64,000 nucleotides of DNA from Oehlia diaphana. Its lineage: Eukaryota > Glomeromycota > Glomeromycetes > Glomerales > Glomeraceae. The translations under genes and the position numbers were made by a program. Of the stretch, positions 41,601-53,859 are shown piece by piece. The stretch lies in NCBI GenBank assembly GCA_003833135.1, contig QZLH01000453.1, forward strand, positions 1 through 64,000, given 5' to 3'. The stretch's first letter is position 1, and each line of letters starts with the position of its first letter. A model generated the notes under the pieces. The model was given only the letters and a program-made list of their open reading frames with translations, searched no databases and was not told the origin of the DNA.

Positions 41601-42477
41601 ATTCATTTGTCGAAACAATTCAACTTAAACCATCAAATAAGATAATATTAACATTTAGGGAGACACAAGTCATCGAGAGATTTGAGAGCAACTTTAATAA
41701 ATGGGGAATATTTTTCAGTACTAAGTCGGATAGCATATCTAATACAACAACTTCTTTTGTTTCACCACATTTTGTCTCTTCAAAGGGAGGTGATCATATT
41801 CCTCTTTATGTAACTCATCTTCCGAAAATGATCGCTGATCGATGTGCATTGGATAAAAGAATAACACAAGAAATTGTTCGTCAGCACCTTTATTGGTTAG
41901 AAGAAACAGGTGGCATTGGTACCGATTTTAACGCAAATGATGATCTTGATGAATCTAGAGATTGGGGGATAATGATAAGGAAATGTCCAAGAGGAATTAT
42001 TGATATATTAAACTCTAAAGCCTGTAGAGGTATTTTATCCCAATAACTTATTAATCAATATCAATTTTTTATAATATTAATTCATTTATGAGATTAATAG
42101 GCGCAATCAAGTTTAATGACAAGCTTTCATTACAACAATGTGAAGAATTGGTAGCAAAACTTGCGGAGTGTGATTTCCCGTTTCAATGCGCGCATGGAAG
42201 GTAAGTTTGAAAAAAAAAAATATTTTTCCCTATAACTTTATATTTAGACGTTAATTACTTTTCTAAATTTATCAAAAGACCATCGATGATTCCAGTTTTG
42301 TATTTAAATGAAGCTCCAAAACCCGTTTCAGTCTATAGAGATTCAGTACAATTAGGTGGTTATGATTGGAGAAATATTGGAATAAAATCTCTTACAAGTA
42401 TTAATCGAATCGATAAGAATGAAACATCAAGTAGTTGGAAACTTAGAAAGATAGATTTAGAACGATTTCGGATTTAA
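38638..42477 (+). CDS. MLH3: DNA mismatch repair / meiotic crossover protein MLH3
   Basis: More than ten exons. The GHKL ATPase has CVVELAQNS joined to [21 protein letters not shown] and [10 protein letters not shown]; the transducer includes YPVRRKHL and FYVNKLL. The C-terminal endonuclease has [12 protein letters not shown] (DQHAX2EX4E), [13 protein letters not shown] across an intron and the MLH3-type CAHGRPS. All catalytic motifs are present, so the protein looks functional. MutL-gamma (MLH1-MLH3) nicks DNA in mismatch repair and resolves meiotic joint molecules. Some exon edges between 40000 and 40430 are uncertain. Start ATG is 148 bp from the divergent Nudix gene. Confidence 0.92.
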
Positions 42478-43066
42478 ACTAGATTTTTAAACTAATTTAT
42501 TTTGTATCCAATGTAATAATAGAGTTGTCTTTTATCTTTTTTTTTGAAAATTTAAGTGATGAGTCTATTGCAAACACCATAGACAAGACTCAATGAGCTA
42601 ATGCAGAATTGAAAGCAAAGTTAATTCTTATAGTTAATTATCATTATTACTTTGTAATTATACTTATCTGGGTTCTAACAACTAAATATCCTAAGCTAAT
42701 TTATGTTTATAAATGTAACAATAAAACCGAAATAATTAATCTTATTAAATTTTTATTTTATTTTTTTTTTTTAACAGTTTAATAAAAAAAAAAAAAGAAT
42801 ATTAATAATTCAAACTCAATAACTAATAAATAAAAACCTATAAGTAAATTCAATGAAAATGATGAAAAATGGTATATACACAGAATAATTAAAATAAAAA
42901 AAATATAATAATTAAAGTAGATGAGGAAAAATTACATTGAAACTAAATCTACATAAATGTCTTTCAAAAGTAGTTGAGTTATATGATTAATGAGTTTTAT
43001 ATTAATGATCATTGATATAAATAAAATGTCAATAAAAATGGTTGCTAATAGCGTAGATATTTATCA
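42478..43066. other. Convergent MLH3 / SNARE-like 3' region
   Basis: AT-rich, nothing coding or structured recognised. Confidence 0.5.
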
Positions 43067-44275
43067 TTACCAAAATGACCATTTACTCTTTTGTTCTTGT
43101 TTCTCCCTAACTTGTTTAGCTAATCTAGCAAATTCAGAAGCATGATTACTTAATTCTTCGGTTCTTTCACCAATATTTTCAAGTTTTTCCTTACGTTCAT
43201 TGAGAGCAACTCCAACTTCAGCCATAACATTTTGTGTAGATTGAGGGGATTGAGGGTTTTGTGATTTATCATTTGTAATTTCAACATCTTTATTTTCCAA
43301 TAATTGCTCCCGTTCGTTAATGGCTGCCTCTCTATTTGATTTATTTTGATTTTTCGCGACCCAATCTGGTTCCATATCAGGATACATCTTTCTATCAATG
43401 CTATCGAATACTTCTTTAAGAAGACTTGACGTACGTGTAATAAACTTCGTATTGACGAGATTAGCCAAGGAACCTGTTCTTTGTTTTACGGCAGTAGGTT
43501 CAGGAGTATTCTTTTTATCTTCACCTTCTTTCTTATTTTCATCAATGGATCTTGCAGTATTCACAGTATTTTCTGTAATGTTATCGTTAGCTACTGGTTT
43601 TTCTTGCTGTTCTTGTTGTTCTTGTTGTACTTGATGTACTTGTTGTACTTGTTGTACTTGTACTTGTTGTACTTGTTGTTCTTGTTGTTCTTGTTGTTCT
43701 TGGTCCGAAGTAGTGGGTTCCTCAGGAGCTGTACCATTATCAGAAGTACTCCTTATCATATTTCCAAGCTTTTTGAAAAAACTAGAACTTGGAGAAACAG
43801 GCTCAGGAGTTTTAGCACTTGGTGAAGCAACAAGTTGAGGGGATGAACTCTTTGAGGGAACTTTTATGGTTAATCGAGAGGCTATATAATTTTTTAAATT
43901 AAATAAATAAATAAATAAATAAAAATAAATAAATATTTTTTTTTTTATAAATAAAAGAAGGAAGGAAGGAAACTCACATTTTTCTTCATTTTCTTGTTCT
44001 TTCGGTTCTTTCGTCGAATCTCCATTATTATTAGGACTATCATCCACTTTTACCTCGGGAAGTTTATTTGCCACTTGTGAATTTTGGTTATCTTGGTTTT
44101 TTTCTAATTTTTCATTACTAGGAGGGGGAGAAGACGAACTTGTAGACATATTGTTATCTCTAAGTTCTTTGTCTTTTGATGGCTTTTCAGTGAAATTATT
44201 TTTTGAAGGTTTAGGCCTATCAGAAATAATAACAAATTTAAAAATTGGACTTTCACCCTCAAGATATACAGCCAT
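43067..44275 (-). CDS. Orphan R-SNARE-like protein with tomosyn/amisyn-type tail
   Basis: Two exons joined at about 43978 (GTGAGT donor) and 43882, about 370 residues. The N-terminus MAVYLEGESPIFKFVIIS is followed by a long Ser/Pro/Asn/Gln-rich region with QEQQEQQ and VQQVQ repeats. The last 55 residues form an R-SNARE-like helix, ERKEKLENIGERTEELSNHA then SEFARLAKQVREKQ, with Arg at the zero layer and a WSFW end, but no membrane anchor. This resembles the tails of tomosyn/Sro7-type (Lgl) proteins and amisyn, which occupy the R-SNARE position and restrain fusion. No WD40 repeats are encoded here or upstream to HSP90. Confidence 0.65.
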   Translation of the reverse strand: MAVYLEGESPIFKFVIISDRPKPSKNNFTEKPSKDKELRDNNMSTSSSSPPPSNEKLEKNQDNQNSQVANKLPEVKVDDSPNNNGDSTKEPKEQENEEKCEFPSFLLLFIKKKIFIYFYLFIYLFNLKNYIASRLTIKVPSKSSSPQLVASPSAKTPEPVSPSSSFFKKLGNMIRSTSDNGTAPEEPTTSDQEQQEQQEQQVQQVQVQQVQQVHQVQQEQQEQQEKPVANDNITENTVNTARSIDENKKEGEDKKNTPEPTAVKQRTGSLANLVNTKFITRTSSLLKEVFDSIDRKMYPDMEPDWVAKNQNKSNREAAINEREQLLENKDVEITNDKSQNPQSPQSTQNVMAEVGVALNERKEKLENIGERTEELSNHASEFARLAKQVREKQEQKSKWSFW

Positions 44276-44803
44276 GTTACTTAATATTTATTTATTATAA
44301 AAAAAAATTTTTTTTTTTCCAAAAGAAAAAAAAAATCGATTTAAGTTTTTTATGTAGCCTAATAAAATAAAAAAGTACAAGTATGAGATTGAGATTTATA
44401 TTTATATTTTTTATGTATTCTATACCGGAATTTTCTTAACGAAAGAATTAACATATTTGCGTAACTGTTTAACAAAATTCAAATAACGAAATTGGTAATG
44501 CAAGCCACGACAATCATTTATCAAAAGCCGAAAGAAAAATCCTTTGAGTAACAAATATTATATAATTATCAGCGAGATTAGTTTAATTGAAAATTAAGAG
44601 TAGCAGTAAATCATAATTTTATTATATATAAATTTTTCGTATTCTAAATTACATCACACAACATGCCCAAGCATTTGCAAATCAAATTCCATGCAGTATA
44701 TATAACTATACAATAGATTGAGTTGAAATATAAAATAGAAGCAATTAAAAACTGTCCTTTTTGAATTATTTATTTATGTTAAAGCGGACTGTTATCATTA
44801 AAT
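44276..44803. other. Spacer between SNARE-like gene and HSP90
   Basis: AT-rich; holds the upstream region of the SNARE-like gene and the HSP90 3' flank. No feature recognised. Confidence 0.5.
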
Positions 44804-47230
44804 TTAATCAACTTCTTCCATTTGAGAAGCTTCTGCAGCAGCAGGATCAACGAGAGCTGGCAACTCTTCAGTTTCCATTTCTTCGATTTCGTCCCCACCG
44901 ATATCAAGACCAAGCTTAATCATCTTGAAGATTCTACCAGCGAAGGATGATGGTTCCTCCAAAGTGAAACCAGATTGCAAAAGTGAAGTTTCAAAAAGTA
45001 ACCATGTAAGATCTTTTACTGTCTTATCATTTTTATCAGCTTCCACTTTACTCTTGAGAGATTTAATAATTGAATGATTTGGATTAATTTCCATAATTTT
45101 TTTGGACGCCATATAAGAAGCCATGCTGGAATCTCTTAAGGCTTGTGCTTTCATAATACGTTCAAAGTTGGCAGACCAGCCATATTGACCTGTAACGAGA
45201 ACACAAGGTGATTCTGAGATACGATTTGAAACAAGAACCTATAAATAATAAATTTCCAATTTTTGTTAAATAAAATGAAAAGAAACAAAATCAATTTATA
45301 AAATAAACATAAAGTAGGTATGTTACCTTTTCGACTTTGTCTCCAAGAATTTCCTTGATTTGCTTACATAAGTCATCAAATTCCTTGGATTCTTCTTCAC
45401 GTTTCTTTTTCTCTTCTTCATCATCATCGAGTTCAAGACCTTCTTTAGTAATGCAAACTAATTTCTTTCCATCGTATTCTTTGAGTTGTGATACAGAATA
45501 TTCATCAATGGGATCGGTCATAAGTAAGACCTCATAACCTTTCTTTTTGAGTACTTCAACAAAAGGTGAATTCTCTACGGCTTGACGATTTTCACCAGTA
45601 ATGTAGTAAATGTCCTTTTGTTTTTCTGGCATACGCGTAACGTAATCTTTTAGGGAAGTCAATTCATCACCAGATTTTGTTGAAAAATAACGAAGGAATT
45701 CTGCTAATTTGGCGCGATTGGTGGAGTCTTCGTGGATACCAAGTTTAATGTTCTTGGCAAAAGCTTCGTAGAACTTATTAAAGTTGTCTTTGTCTTCTGC
45801 AATTTCTAAGAAGAGTTCCATACATTTCTTCACTATATTCTTACGAATAACTTTGAGAATCTTATTTTGCTGAAGCATTTCACGAGAAATGTTGAGAGGT
45901 AAATCTTCAGAATCCACGATACCCTTTACAAAATTAAGGTATTCTGGAATTAAGTCTTCACAGTCATCCATAATAAAGACACGACGGACGTATAATTTGA
46001 TGTTGTTACGTTTCTTCTTTGTCTCGAACAGATCGAAAGGAGCACGACGAGGAACAAAGAGAATTGCACGGAATTCAAGTTGACCTTCAACAGAAAAGTG
46101 TTTGACAGCTAAATGATCCTCCCAATCATTGGTGAGTGATTTATAGAATGATGAATATTCTTCATTCGTGATATCATCAGGATTACGGGTCCAAATTGGT
46201 TTGGTTTTGTTAAGTTCTTCGGTTTCCTTGGTTTTTTCTTTAATCTTCTTCATCTTCTTTTCTTTCTTTTCTTCTTCGTCCTCTACTTCTTCAATCTTGG
46301 CTTTTTGTTCTTCTTCTTCGCCCTCTTTGACTTCCTTCTCTTCACTCTCATCCTCATCTTCGACTTCCTTCTCTACTTCTTTTTCAACTACAAGTTGAAT
46401 TGGATAGCCAATAAATTCAGAGTGTTTTTTAACGATTTCTTTAATTTTGCGTTCTTCAAGATATTCTTGCTGATCTTCCTTCAAAAAGAGTCGAATTTCA
46501 GTTCCGCGTTCAAGCGTTACATTAGGATCACGTGTAATGGTAAAGGAACCACCGGCAGCAGACTCCCAAATGTATTGTTCATCGTCGTTGTGTTTAGTGA
46601 TAACTTGCACGCGGTCAGCAACCAAATAGGCAGAATAGAAACCCACACCAAACTGACCAATCATAGATATATCAGCACCAGACTGTAGAGCTTCCATGAA
46701 AGCTTTAGTACCGGAACGAGCAATAGTACCAAGATTGTTTACTAAATCAGCCTAAAGTACACACAAAAGGATTATGATATCAATATAATAGAACTTCATT
46801 CCTTTATACTAATAAATACATAAATACAATACCTTTGTCATACCAATACCAGTATCTCGGAGGATAAGCACTTTATTTTCTTTATCAGGGATAATTCTGA
46901 TATATAAGTCACGTCCAGTTTCAAGTTTTGAAGGATCGGTAAGTGATTCATAGCGGATCTTATCCAAAGCATCAGAAGCGTTAGAGATTAATTCCCGAAG
47001 GAAAATTCTATTCAGAAACGCGTGAATTAGTATTATTAGTATTATTATTATTATCGGTTATATTAACATAAATTTATCTGTTCGCTTTTTTATTAAACTA
47101 TCCTTCCTTTTGAAGCACGAAACAATAACCATTTTGATACTCACTCTTTATTTGAATAAAATGTGTTGATAATAATTGACATAAGCTGAGAGATCTCAGC
47201 TTGAAAAGCAAATTGTTCAACTTCAGCCAT
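44804..47230 (-). CDS. HSP90: Cytosolic chaperone HSP90
   Basis: Four exons (47230-47145, 47007-46833, 46751-45327, 45238-44804) give 706 residues. The N-terminal GHKL ATPase has [28 protein letters not shown] and [21 protein letters not shown] charged Glu/Lys linker (about residues 215-270) precedes the middle domain, with [20 protein letters not shown] carrying the catalytic Arg. The C-terminus is MEEVD, the TPR co-chaperone docking motif of the cytosolic form. Start and stop are clear. Upstream are a TATATATAAAAG box and a heat-shock-element-like GAAGGTTCTAGCA. Confidence 0.97.
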
Positions 47231-47352
47231 TGTTAGTAGACGTTGTGTGTGCGCTCGTTAGAATACGTAAAAATTATTTTTTTTTTTTTTGAAAAGTATA
47301 TACAACCGAATATCGTTACGGGAAAAAAAAAATCTTGTTGAGGGTATCCTTT

Positions 47353-47490
47353 TATATATAGATATACGAATGATTTCGTGGCCTTACAAACTTTCTATGA
47401 TGTTCTATATGACAACTGATCAAATGTCGTACGTACATGAATTTGGGCCTAAAAAAGTAAATCATCAACACAATTTGGAAGGTTCTAGCA
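47353..47490 (-). promoter_or_regulatory. Predicted HSP90 promoter: TATA box and heat shock element
   Basis: On the minus strand TATATATAAAAG lies about 125 bp before the start codon. At 47477-47490 GGAAGGTTCTAGCA matches the inverted nGAAnnTTCn heat shock element with a third unit one base off, about 250 bp upstream. Position and gene identity make Hsf1 control plausible. Confidence 0.45.
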
Positions 47491-47499
47491 ATTTGGAGA

Positions 47500-49393
47500 G
47501 AAAACTACAAAAAAAAATTTTCAATGTCACGGAAAACATACGCCGACAAATAAATTGTCAAAGAGAACATGCCCTATAAAGAAAGGACAGTGTAACATTA
47601 GAAATGGGCATGCGTAGCAAAGAATTATAACTCAAAAATGAGTAACGATACATATATAAGTACTTCTTTCAAATCATTAAATAAATAAGTAGCTTTTAAT
47701 TTCCGAACGAATTTGATTAGTCATCATATGGTAAAGATTAATATATCGCATTAGTTTATGACTCGAAAGTTTTCTAAATTTATTTACTGAAATTAGTTAA
47801 GCTGTAATAGGTAGTGCAGTTATTAAAACAATTAAACCAATTAAAATATTATAGTAATACTTTCTATTAGAAAAGAAAATTATAATTAAATTAAATTTAA
47901 AATAGAAAATGTTAAACCTAATAATTATAATTTTATATTTAAAATTGTGTGAGTTTATAAATGACCGGGAATCTTCGTTTACAACTTTAACAATATGAAT
48001 GAGAATAAATCTTACTAACAACTCCAATAGTATCTTTTTTACTGAATAATTTTTTGAAAATGTCCAATAGTTTAAAAATATGAATAATTTGCCAGAATTG
48101 ATCAAGAAAATATTAGAAATCCTATACAATGCCTAAATTTAGATTTAAAGAATCCTTAAAGATTTTAACAAATTCAAATAAAATGACTAATATAAGCTCA
48201 AAACACAAAATTAGTACTATTAAAATGCTAAAAATAAGGGTTATTTATAGTGAAGACAAATTATGTTATAAATCAAGTTTAACATAAATTTAAAAATCAT
48301 AAAATAAGTGTATTTTAACTTTTATTATAAGTTTACTTAAGATTAAAAGTAGATTTTGAATACTGGTTTTCACTTTATAGTTTATATATTTATAGCAAAA
48401 GTATTTTTACCAATTATATTTAAAAATAGATAGATAAAAAATGAAAGTTAAATAAATCAAAAATGGGCATTTTATTATTCTAAGTAAACCTGCAGAACAG
48501 GTCAAAATACACTTAATGTATAGCAAAAAGTTTTATTTAGAAAATATTTTTTTTAAAATCTCTGCTTTAGATATCTTCTAAAAATAATATTTATAACTTT
48601 TTTAAGGTATTAAGTAAATTTATAAACAGGCAAATTATTTATAAATTATAATTTTAAAGGTTATTATACAAAGCTTATATAGTGCAAAACTTCTATACTT
48701 AACTACTTATATATAGTAACAATTAATTAATTATAAATTTCCAAAAAAAAATTTTTATATTAAAGTAAAAAATTTAAATAATTTAAATGATAATTTTTAT
48801 AGATATAATCATTAGCTTTAAAAATTATAAATTATTTTTAAAATATTTCAATATTGTTTAAATTTAATAATTATTTAAACTTTTCAATATATATATTACC
48901 ATAATTTTAATATAATTAATAGTTTTAATAGTTATTATACTTTTAATTATTATTACTATTTTTGTAAATTTATGCAGATTTTACATAATTGTTATTTAAG
49001 TCAGTTAGTTATCTTATATTATTATATATTAGCATAATAATAAAATTATTGGATAGTAACAGAAGTTTATTATAAAAAGTATATGAATAGTTTCATTAAA
49101 CTGATAATATTATTATTAGATGATTTAAACTATCATATAATAGTCTAATGTGACATTACATATTACTATTAAACTATTATTTAGTTTAATTATCCAATAA
49201 TATATAAGTAATTTAATATGTATTAAATTAAAATTAGAATCAATAGATTAAATTACAAATAAATACTATCTTTACTTATTAAAATTTTAAATATACATAT
49301 TGCCCAAATTATTTTGAGCTGTTATAATTATAAGTAAAATTTCAATTTCAATTATAATATTCCAAATTATTTTAGAACTTTATATAATAAATT
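47500..49393. other. Gene-free AT-rich region
   Basis: Between the HSP90 promoter and the MULE. Open frames here are AT-rich artefacts. No RNA gene or clear repeat structure was recognised. Confidence 0.5.
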
Positions 49394-49912
49394 AGGATCA
49401 TTTTAACACTCACCGGAGGTAAAATTCATCAGAGGTGATTTTAACCATATCATGTGATTTATAATTATTATATTAAAATTTGTTTTTAAAAAAAGTACAA
49501 TTTTTAACATGATATTATGTAATTAAAAATACAATAAAAAGTATAATAAAAATGAATAAAATGTATAAAATTTTCTTTCCTTTCTAATAAATATTTTATT
49601 ATGATTATTGAGTAAAAATTGATTAAGTTTTATTAGAAGCAATGAATTAAAAAAAAATTATTTGGAAAAAACTTTATTTTTTTTCCCAAACCTTCCAAGC
49701 CTCCCACCCACCTGCGGATAGCAGTTCTTTATATAGTTTTTTGATCCCTCCTTAACAAATACATTGCAACATTATACAATTTTGCATTCGCTCTAATTAA
49801 GTAATACGTAATAATTAATTAGTAATGCACATATATAAATTACTATAACAACTATTAAATAATCAAATAATTTAACATACTTACACTATACTATATGTTG
49901 ATTTTATATTTA

Positions 49913-49993
49913 CTTTCTACCATTTGGACATCTTTTTTGATAATAACCTGATTTTTTACAAAGACCGCATTTTTGTTGTGATCTTGACATTAT
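49913..49993 (-). pseudogene. C-terminal zinc knuckle of the MULE transposase
   Basis: CGLCKKSGYYQKRCPNGRK has CX2CX4(Y)X4C spacing; the usual His is Tyr. It is followed by a stop. Confidence 0.55.
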
Positions 49994-51506
49994 ATTACCA
50001 TCATTACTTTGTTGAATATTAGTTTGACTTGTAATATCATATATTGTACTTCTTCCTGAAATTTTTATAACACTTTTTATTCTTTTTTTATTTGGAGCTT
50101 CTCAAATTTTAGTAACATATGAATTTGTAGTTTGATTAATAAAATTCTCCTGTAAAGAAACAATTTGATTATTACTTTTCACAACCACATTAATAATTTC
50201 TGATTTAATACCATCACCATCATAATTCTTTTGCTTATTCAAAATGAAATCTTTTAATAATTTTACTAATTCAGTATCACTTCCAGTTTCTAATACAATA
50301 TTAATTACAGTTTTAGCAGTTGAATATGCTACACCAAAATGATTTCTTTGAAGAATAATTCTCTGAGCATTTTCTTTATGACAAGATCCTTGAAGTTGTC
50401 TTAGACTTTAGAGAGTAAATCTACTATTCATGATGTTGTATTAACTTCAGTAAATGACTCTAATGCTGTAAGTACTGATGAATTATCAAGAATATCATCT
50501 AATTTTATTAAAATTTCATCTTTATACCATCTGATAGGTATAATATTAATATGGAACCTAGCAGTACTTGAATAAAGTATTACTCGCCAAAAGTGATAGC
50601 AAATAATTTTTTTTGTAATAGATTCTATACATATACAAATATGAGTCTCATCACTAAAAAGAACTATCAGATTTTCTTTACTAGAAATACTTCTTATTCA
50701 AATAATTCTTTACACTTCAATAATATTTAATATGTCTATACCATCAAGTATAGCCTTCAATATTATTTGTAGTTCATCTACCACTTCTTTTATAAAATTA
50801 TCATCAATGATTTCAACTTGTAAATTCTATAACAAAAATTTATGTTAAACTCTATTTCAACTTATTAACAAATTAATTTAACATGTGATTAACATACCTT
50901 AAATAAGTATAATGTTAACTGTCCTTCATATGTAAAAGATTGTGAAATTTGATATCATTGTAAAGATAATATAAAAGGTAATAAAATTTCATAATAATTG
51001 CATCAACACTTGAAAAAAATTAAGATGAGAGATGTAATAATCCAATTGGTGTATATTTTACCTTAAGATCTGTTAATTAACAGTACTTAAACTTCTCCTA
51101 ATATTTTTTATCAATTATTTCTGCAATATCATAAAGAGTATTTGCTAAATTTAAAGATCTTTTAATAATACCATTAAACGATTCTATACTTTGAGTACTT
51201 TGTATATCACCATTAAACTGGAATGGCATATAAGCTTTAACCTAACTGATTCGATTACTATATAATACCTAATCATATAGCATTTACACTCTGGAAATTC
51301 AGTTATCATAAATGCCCAACATTGCTCAAATAATTCTATATATACTTAGTATATTTTTACATAAATAAAAGGCCTTACTAAAAGTATGAAATCTTAATCC
51401 TAATTTTAATTTAAGATTCTTAATTATTTTTGCCAAATATGAAATAAACAATAAAAATGTGGCGTTGTAAGAAAAATTTGAGAAGTTGCATTAATTAATC
51501 CTAACT

Positions 51507-51695
51507 TCAAAATGCTTTTAGCGTAATATTATCAGTAGCTTTCATTAAACATTGTAAAATCCATATGTATGTAGATGCCATTTCGTCTTTTACTAATGCA
51601 TTTGCAATATTTTGAAATTGCCCATAATTGTCTTTTACTATTAACATACTCAAATACATATTGTATTTATTGGTCTTACAAGTATTATTGTTCAT
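51507..51695 (-). pseudogene. MULE transposase catalytic domain fragment
   Basis: TCKTNKYNMYLSMLIVKDNY and ANALVKDEMASTYIWILQCL match the first part of the MULE DDE domain. The position expected for the first catalytic Asp reads Asn, and the region of the second Asp (expected TDSDPA) is destroyed by stops just downstream. Confidence 0.65.
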
Positions 51696-51956
51696 ACTAC
51701 ATTAAAAAATCATTGATATAACTCTTGTTTAGAAAGAAACATCTAAAAAATGCCTAATAAATAACATTTATTATCAGAATGTTGAATAAAAACCTTCTAA
51801 CGTGGGTCTTGAGTCATTTTTTCTAAAAGTACATTAAGAAATAAAACTGAGTCCAGTTTCTCATTTCTATTACTTTAACGCAATTTATAAATTGCATTAT
51901 AAATGTTTTGCTTGTGAAATACATGTTTTAGATACTTTTTTTTAAATATCTTTAAT

Positions 51957-52687
51957 TTATTGTGTAATTGGCGCAATCTTGCAATCTAAAAAAAACTTTA
52001 GATCTTGAATTATTTTACTATTAAAATATCTATATTTAGCAATAATATAAGATACTTGTGCAAAATTTACCTTATGATTATGCACATCTTTTAATGTTAT
52101 ACACCCTATTTGATGTGCAGATTTAGGAAATGTGAAATTAATATGCCATTCAGGCATTCACAATTAGTTTTAATCATATTACATAACTGATAAAATTTTT
52201 GATCTATTATTTTTCGAGGTTCATAATTGCCACTTAATGAACAACAAAATGATTTACATCTAATAATAGTTGAATCATTAGAATCTTTATCATTACAGAA
52301 ATTTTGATATCCAAAATCACGTTCTAAGCAATACTGATGCATAAATGTATCAACTAATAACCAATTATTAAAAGAATCTTCTACAGCCAAATTATATTGA
52401 TAATTACTATTACCAAAAGATGCTTCTAAAGGTAATGAAGATTCTATATCTGTAAAATTATTATCTAAAATTAAAAGTGGTTCAACAGGTAATACAAATG
52501 GTAATACAGGTGATACAAAAGGTGACTCAGAAGATTTTATAAATAATGGCAAAAAGTTTATATTAAAAGGTTCAGAATATAGTAAAAGATTTATATTGGC
52601 AAAATTATCATTAAAAGATTCAGAATATGTTTGAAATAAAAGCACTTGTCTCATAATTATTATTATGATAATCAGAACAAAAAACAT
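51957..52687 (-). pseudogene. MULE transposase, N-terminal DNA-binding part, frameshifted
   Basis: Two overlapping frames (52687-52106 and 52157-51957). The junction around NCE(C)...EWHINFTFP is a frameshift: the first frame drifts off while the second continues with INFTFPKSAHQIGCITLKDV. Cys/His spacing resembles the FAR1/WRKY-GCM1 zinc finger that binds transposon ends. Not functional as it stands. Confidence 0.6.
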
Positions 52688-52952
52688 TAAATTCCATATT
52701 GTTATTAAAGAAACTAACTATTCAAGATTATTTATTATTAAGAAAGAAGGATTTTTTTTAAAAAAATAACAAAATGAAAAAAATGGCATTTTTGTATATT
52801 CAGAGAAAAACATTTTAAAAAATTTATGAAAATCAAAATGAAATTTATCTACAGTGAATTTCATCATAAAATTTATTAAATTTATGCTAATGCAAATTAT
52901 AGTAAAATTCATCCAATTGAAATTCTCTGGAGGTGAATGTAAAATTAATCCT

Positions 52953-53859
52953 TTTAAAAATATCAGTTTTGAAGTTTGAGTTATATTTTAGCCAAAATTA
53001 AATATAATTCTGGCCAATATTAGGCATAATGCAGGCCAAAATTAAGCATAATACAGGCCAAAAACCATCTGATTAGTTTTGCAATATTTTATTTTTTAAT
53101 AATTATTTATATTTAATTTATTATTTTTATTAATTATTATTTTATCATAATCTACATATTTTTAATTATAAATTATAAAAATTGACAGTTTAATTTATAT
53201 AAATTTTTTATTTTTTATTAATAATAAAAAAAAAGATTGTTAATTTCGGTAAATTAACAATTAAATTTACTAATTTACAAATAATTTGAATAAACTGAAA
53301 TTATATTTTATTAAGCAAATTTAAACCTATATTATTTTAGAATCTTACTATAACTTATATTTTAAATTTTAGCAAATTAGTATAGATTTTAAATATGATA
53401 ATTTGATTTTTAGGAAATTAGGTCTATTTTAGTAAGAGTAAAAAATGCCTAAATTCATGTAGATTAGTTATGAGTTATATATGTGATATCCAGAATTCTG
53501 CTAAATCCAATTATTAAATGCTGAAATAATTAATTTTGATTTTTTTTACTATTTTTTACTATATAATTCATATGACTATAATGTAATTTTGACTATTTCA
53601 ACTTTTGAGTTAAAATTATTTTAATCATTTTGACCATTTTGGCAGTAGAAATTACAGGATCATAGAAAATATATAAATAGGAAATGCCCAGCCAAAAAAA
53701 TTTTACTATGAGCTCTAAACATTTCTTTAAAATTAAAATTATAATAATACCAGCCAGTTTTTAAATTAGGAAATTAAATTTCTAGCTGATATTATTTAAA
53801 AAGAAAAGATTTACACAATTTTTTTGGCAAATTTTAAGCAACTTGAGATCTTATCTATT
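52953..53859. other. AT-rich repeat-derived sequence
   Basis: Contains repeated CTGGCCAAAATTA/AGGCCAAAA words near 52995-53060 that recur around 54485 and 59170. No gene seen. Confidence 0.45.

Larger units (their letters stand above)
49394..52952 (-). mobile_element. Decayed Mutator-like (MULE) DNA transposon
   Basis: Imperfect terminal inverted repeats: AGGATCATTTTAACACTCACC at the left and, as reverse complement, AGGATTAATTTTACATTCACC at the right. In between, on the minus strand, are pieces of a MULE/FAR1-type transposase in the right order. 52687-52106 holds the N-terminal zinc-finger-like part (ERDFGYQNFCNDKDS...CKSFCCSL), 51695-51507 the catalytic-domain start (TCKTNKYNMYLSMLIVKDNY), about 51250-51065 QSTQSIESFNGIIKRSLNLA, and about 49990-49913 a C-terminal zinc knuckle. 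Stops and frameshifts separate them. Length about 3.56 kb. Target duplication not identified. Confidence 0.7.

Noticed and set aside
42170..42290. CAHGRP instead of CPHGRP in MLH3, at first taken as a mutated metal site
   Set aside because: FQCAHGRPS is the normal MLH3 form.
43398..43825. Plus-strand frames with Cys/Leu-rich repeats
   Set aside because: Antisense of the Gln-rich repeat in the SNARE-like gene.
46168..46688. Plus-strand Ser/Phe-rich frames
   Set aside because: Antisense of the charged linker and N-terminal domain of HSP90.
47289..48129. Frames upstream of HSP90 on either strand
   Set aside because: The first overlaps the HSP90 promoter and the second is low-complexity AT-rich sequence.
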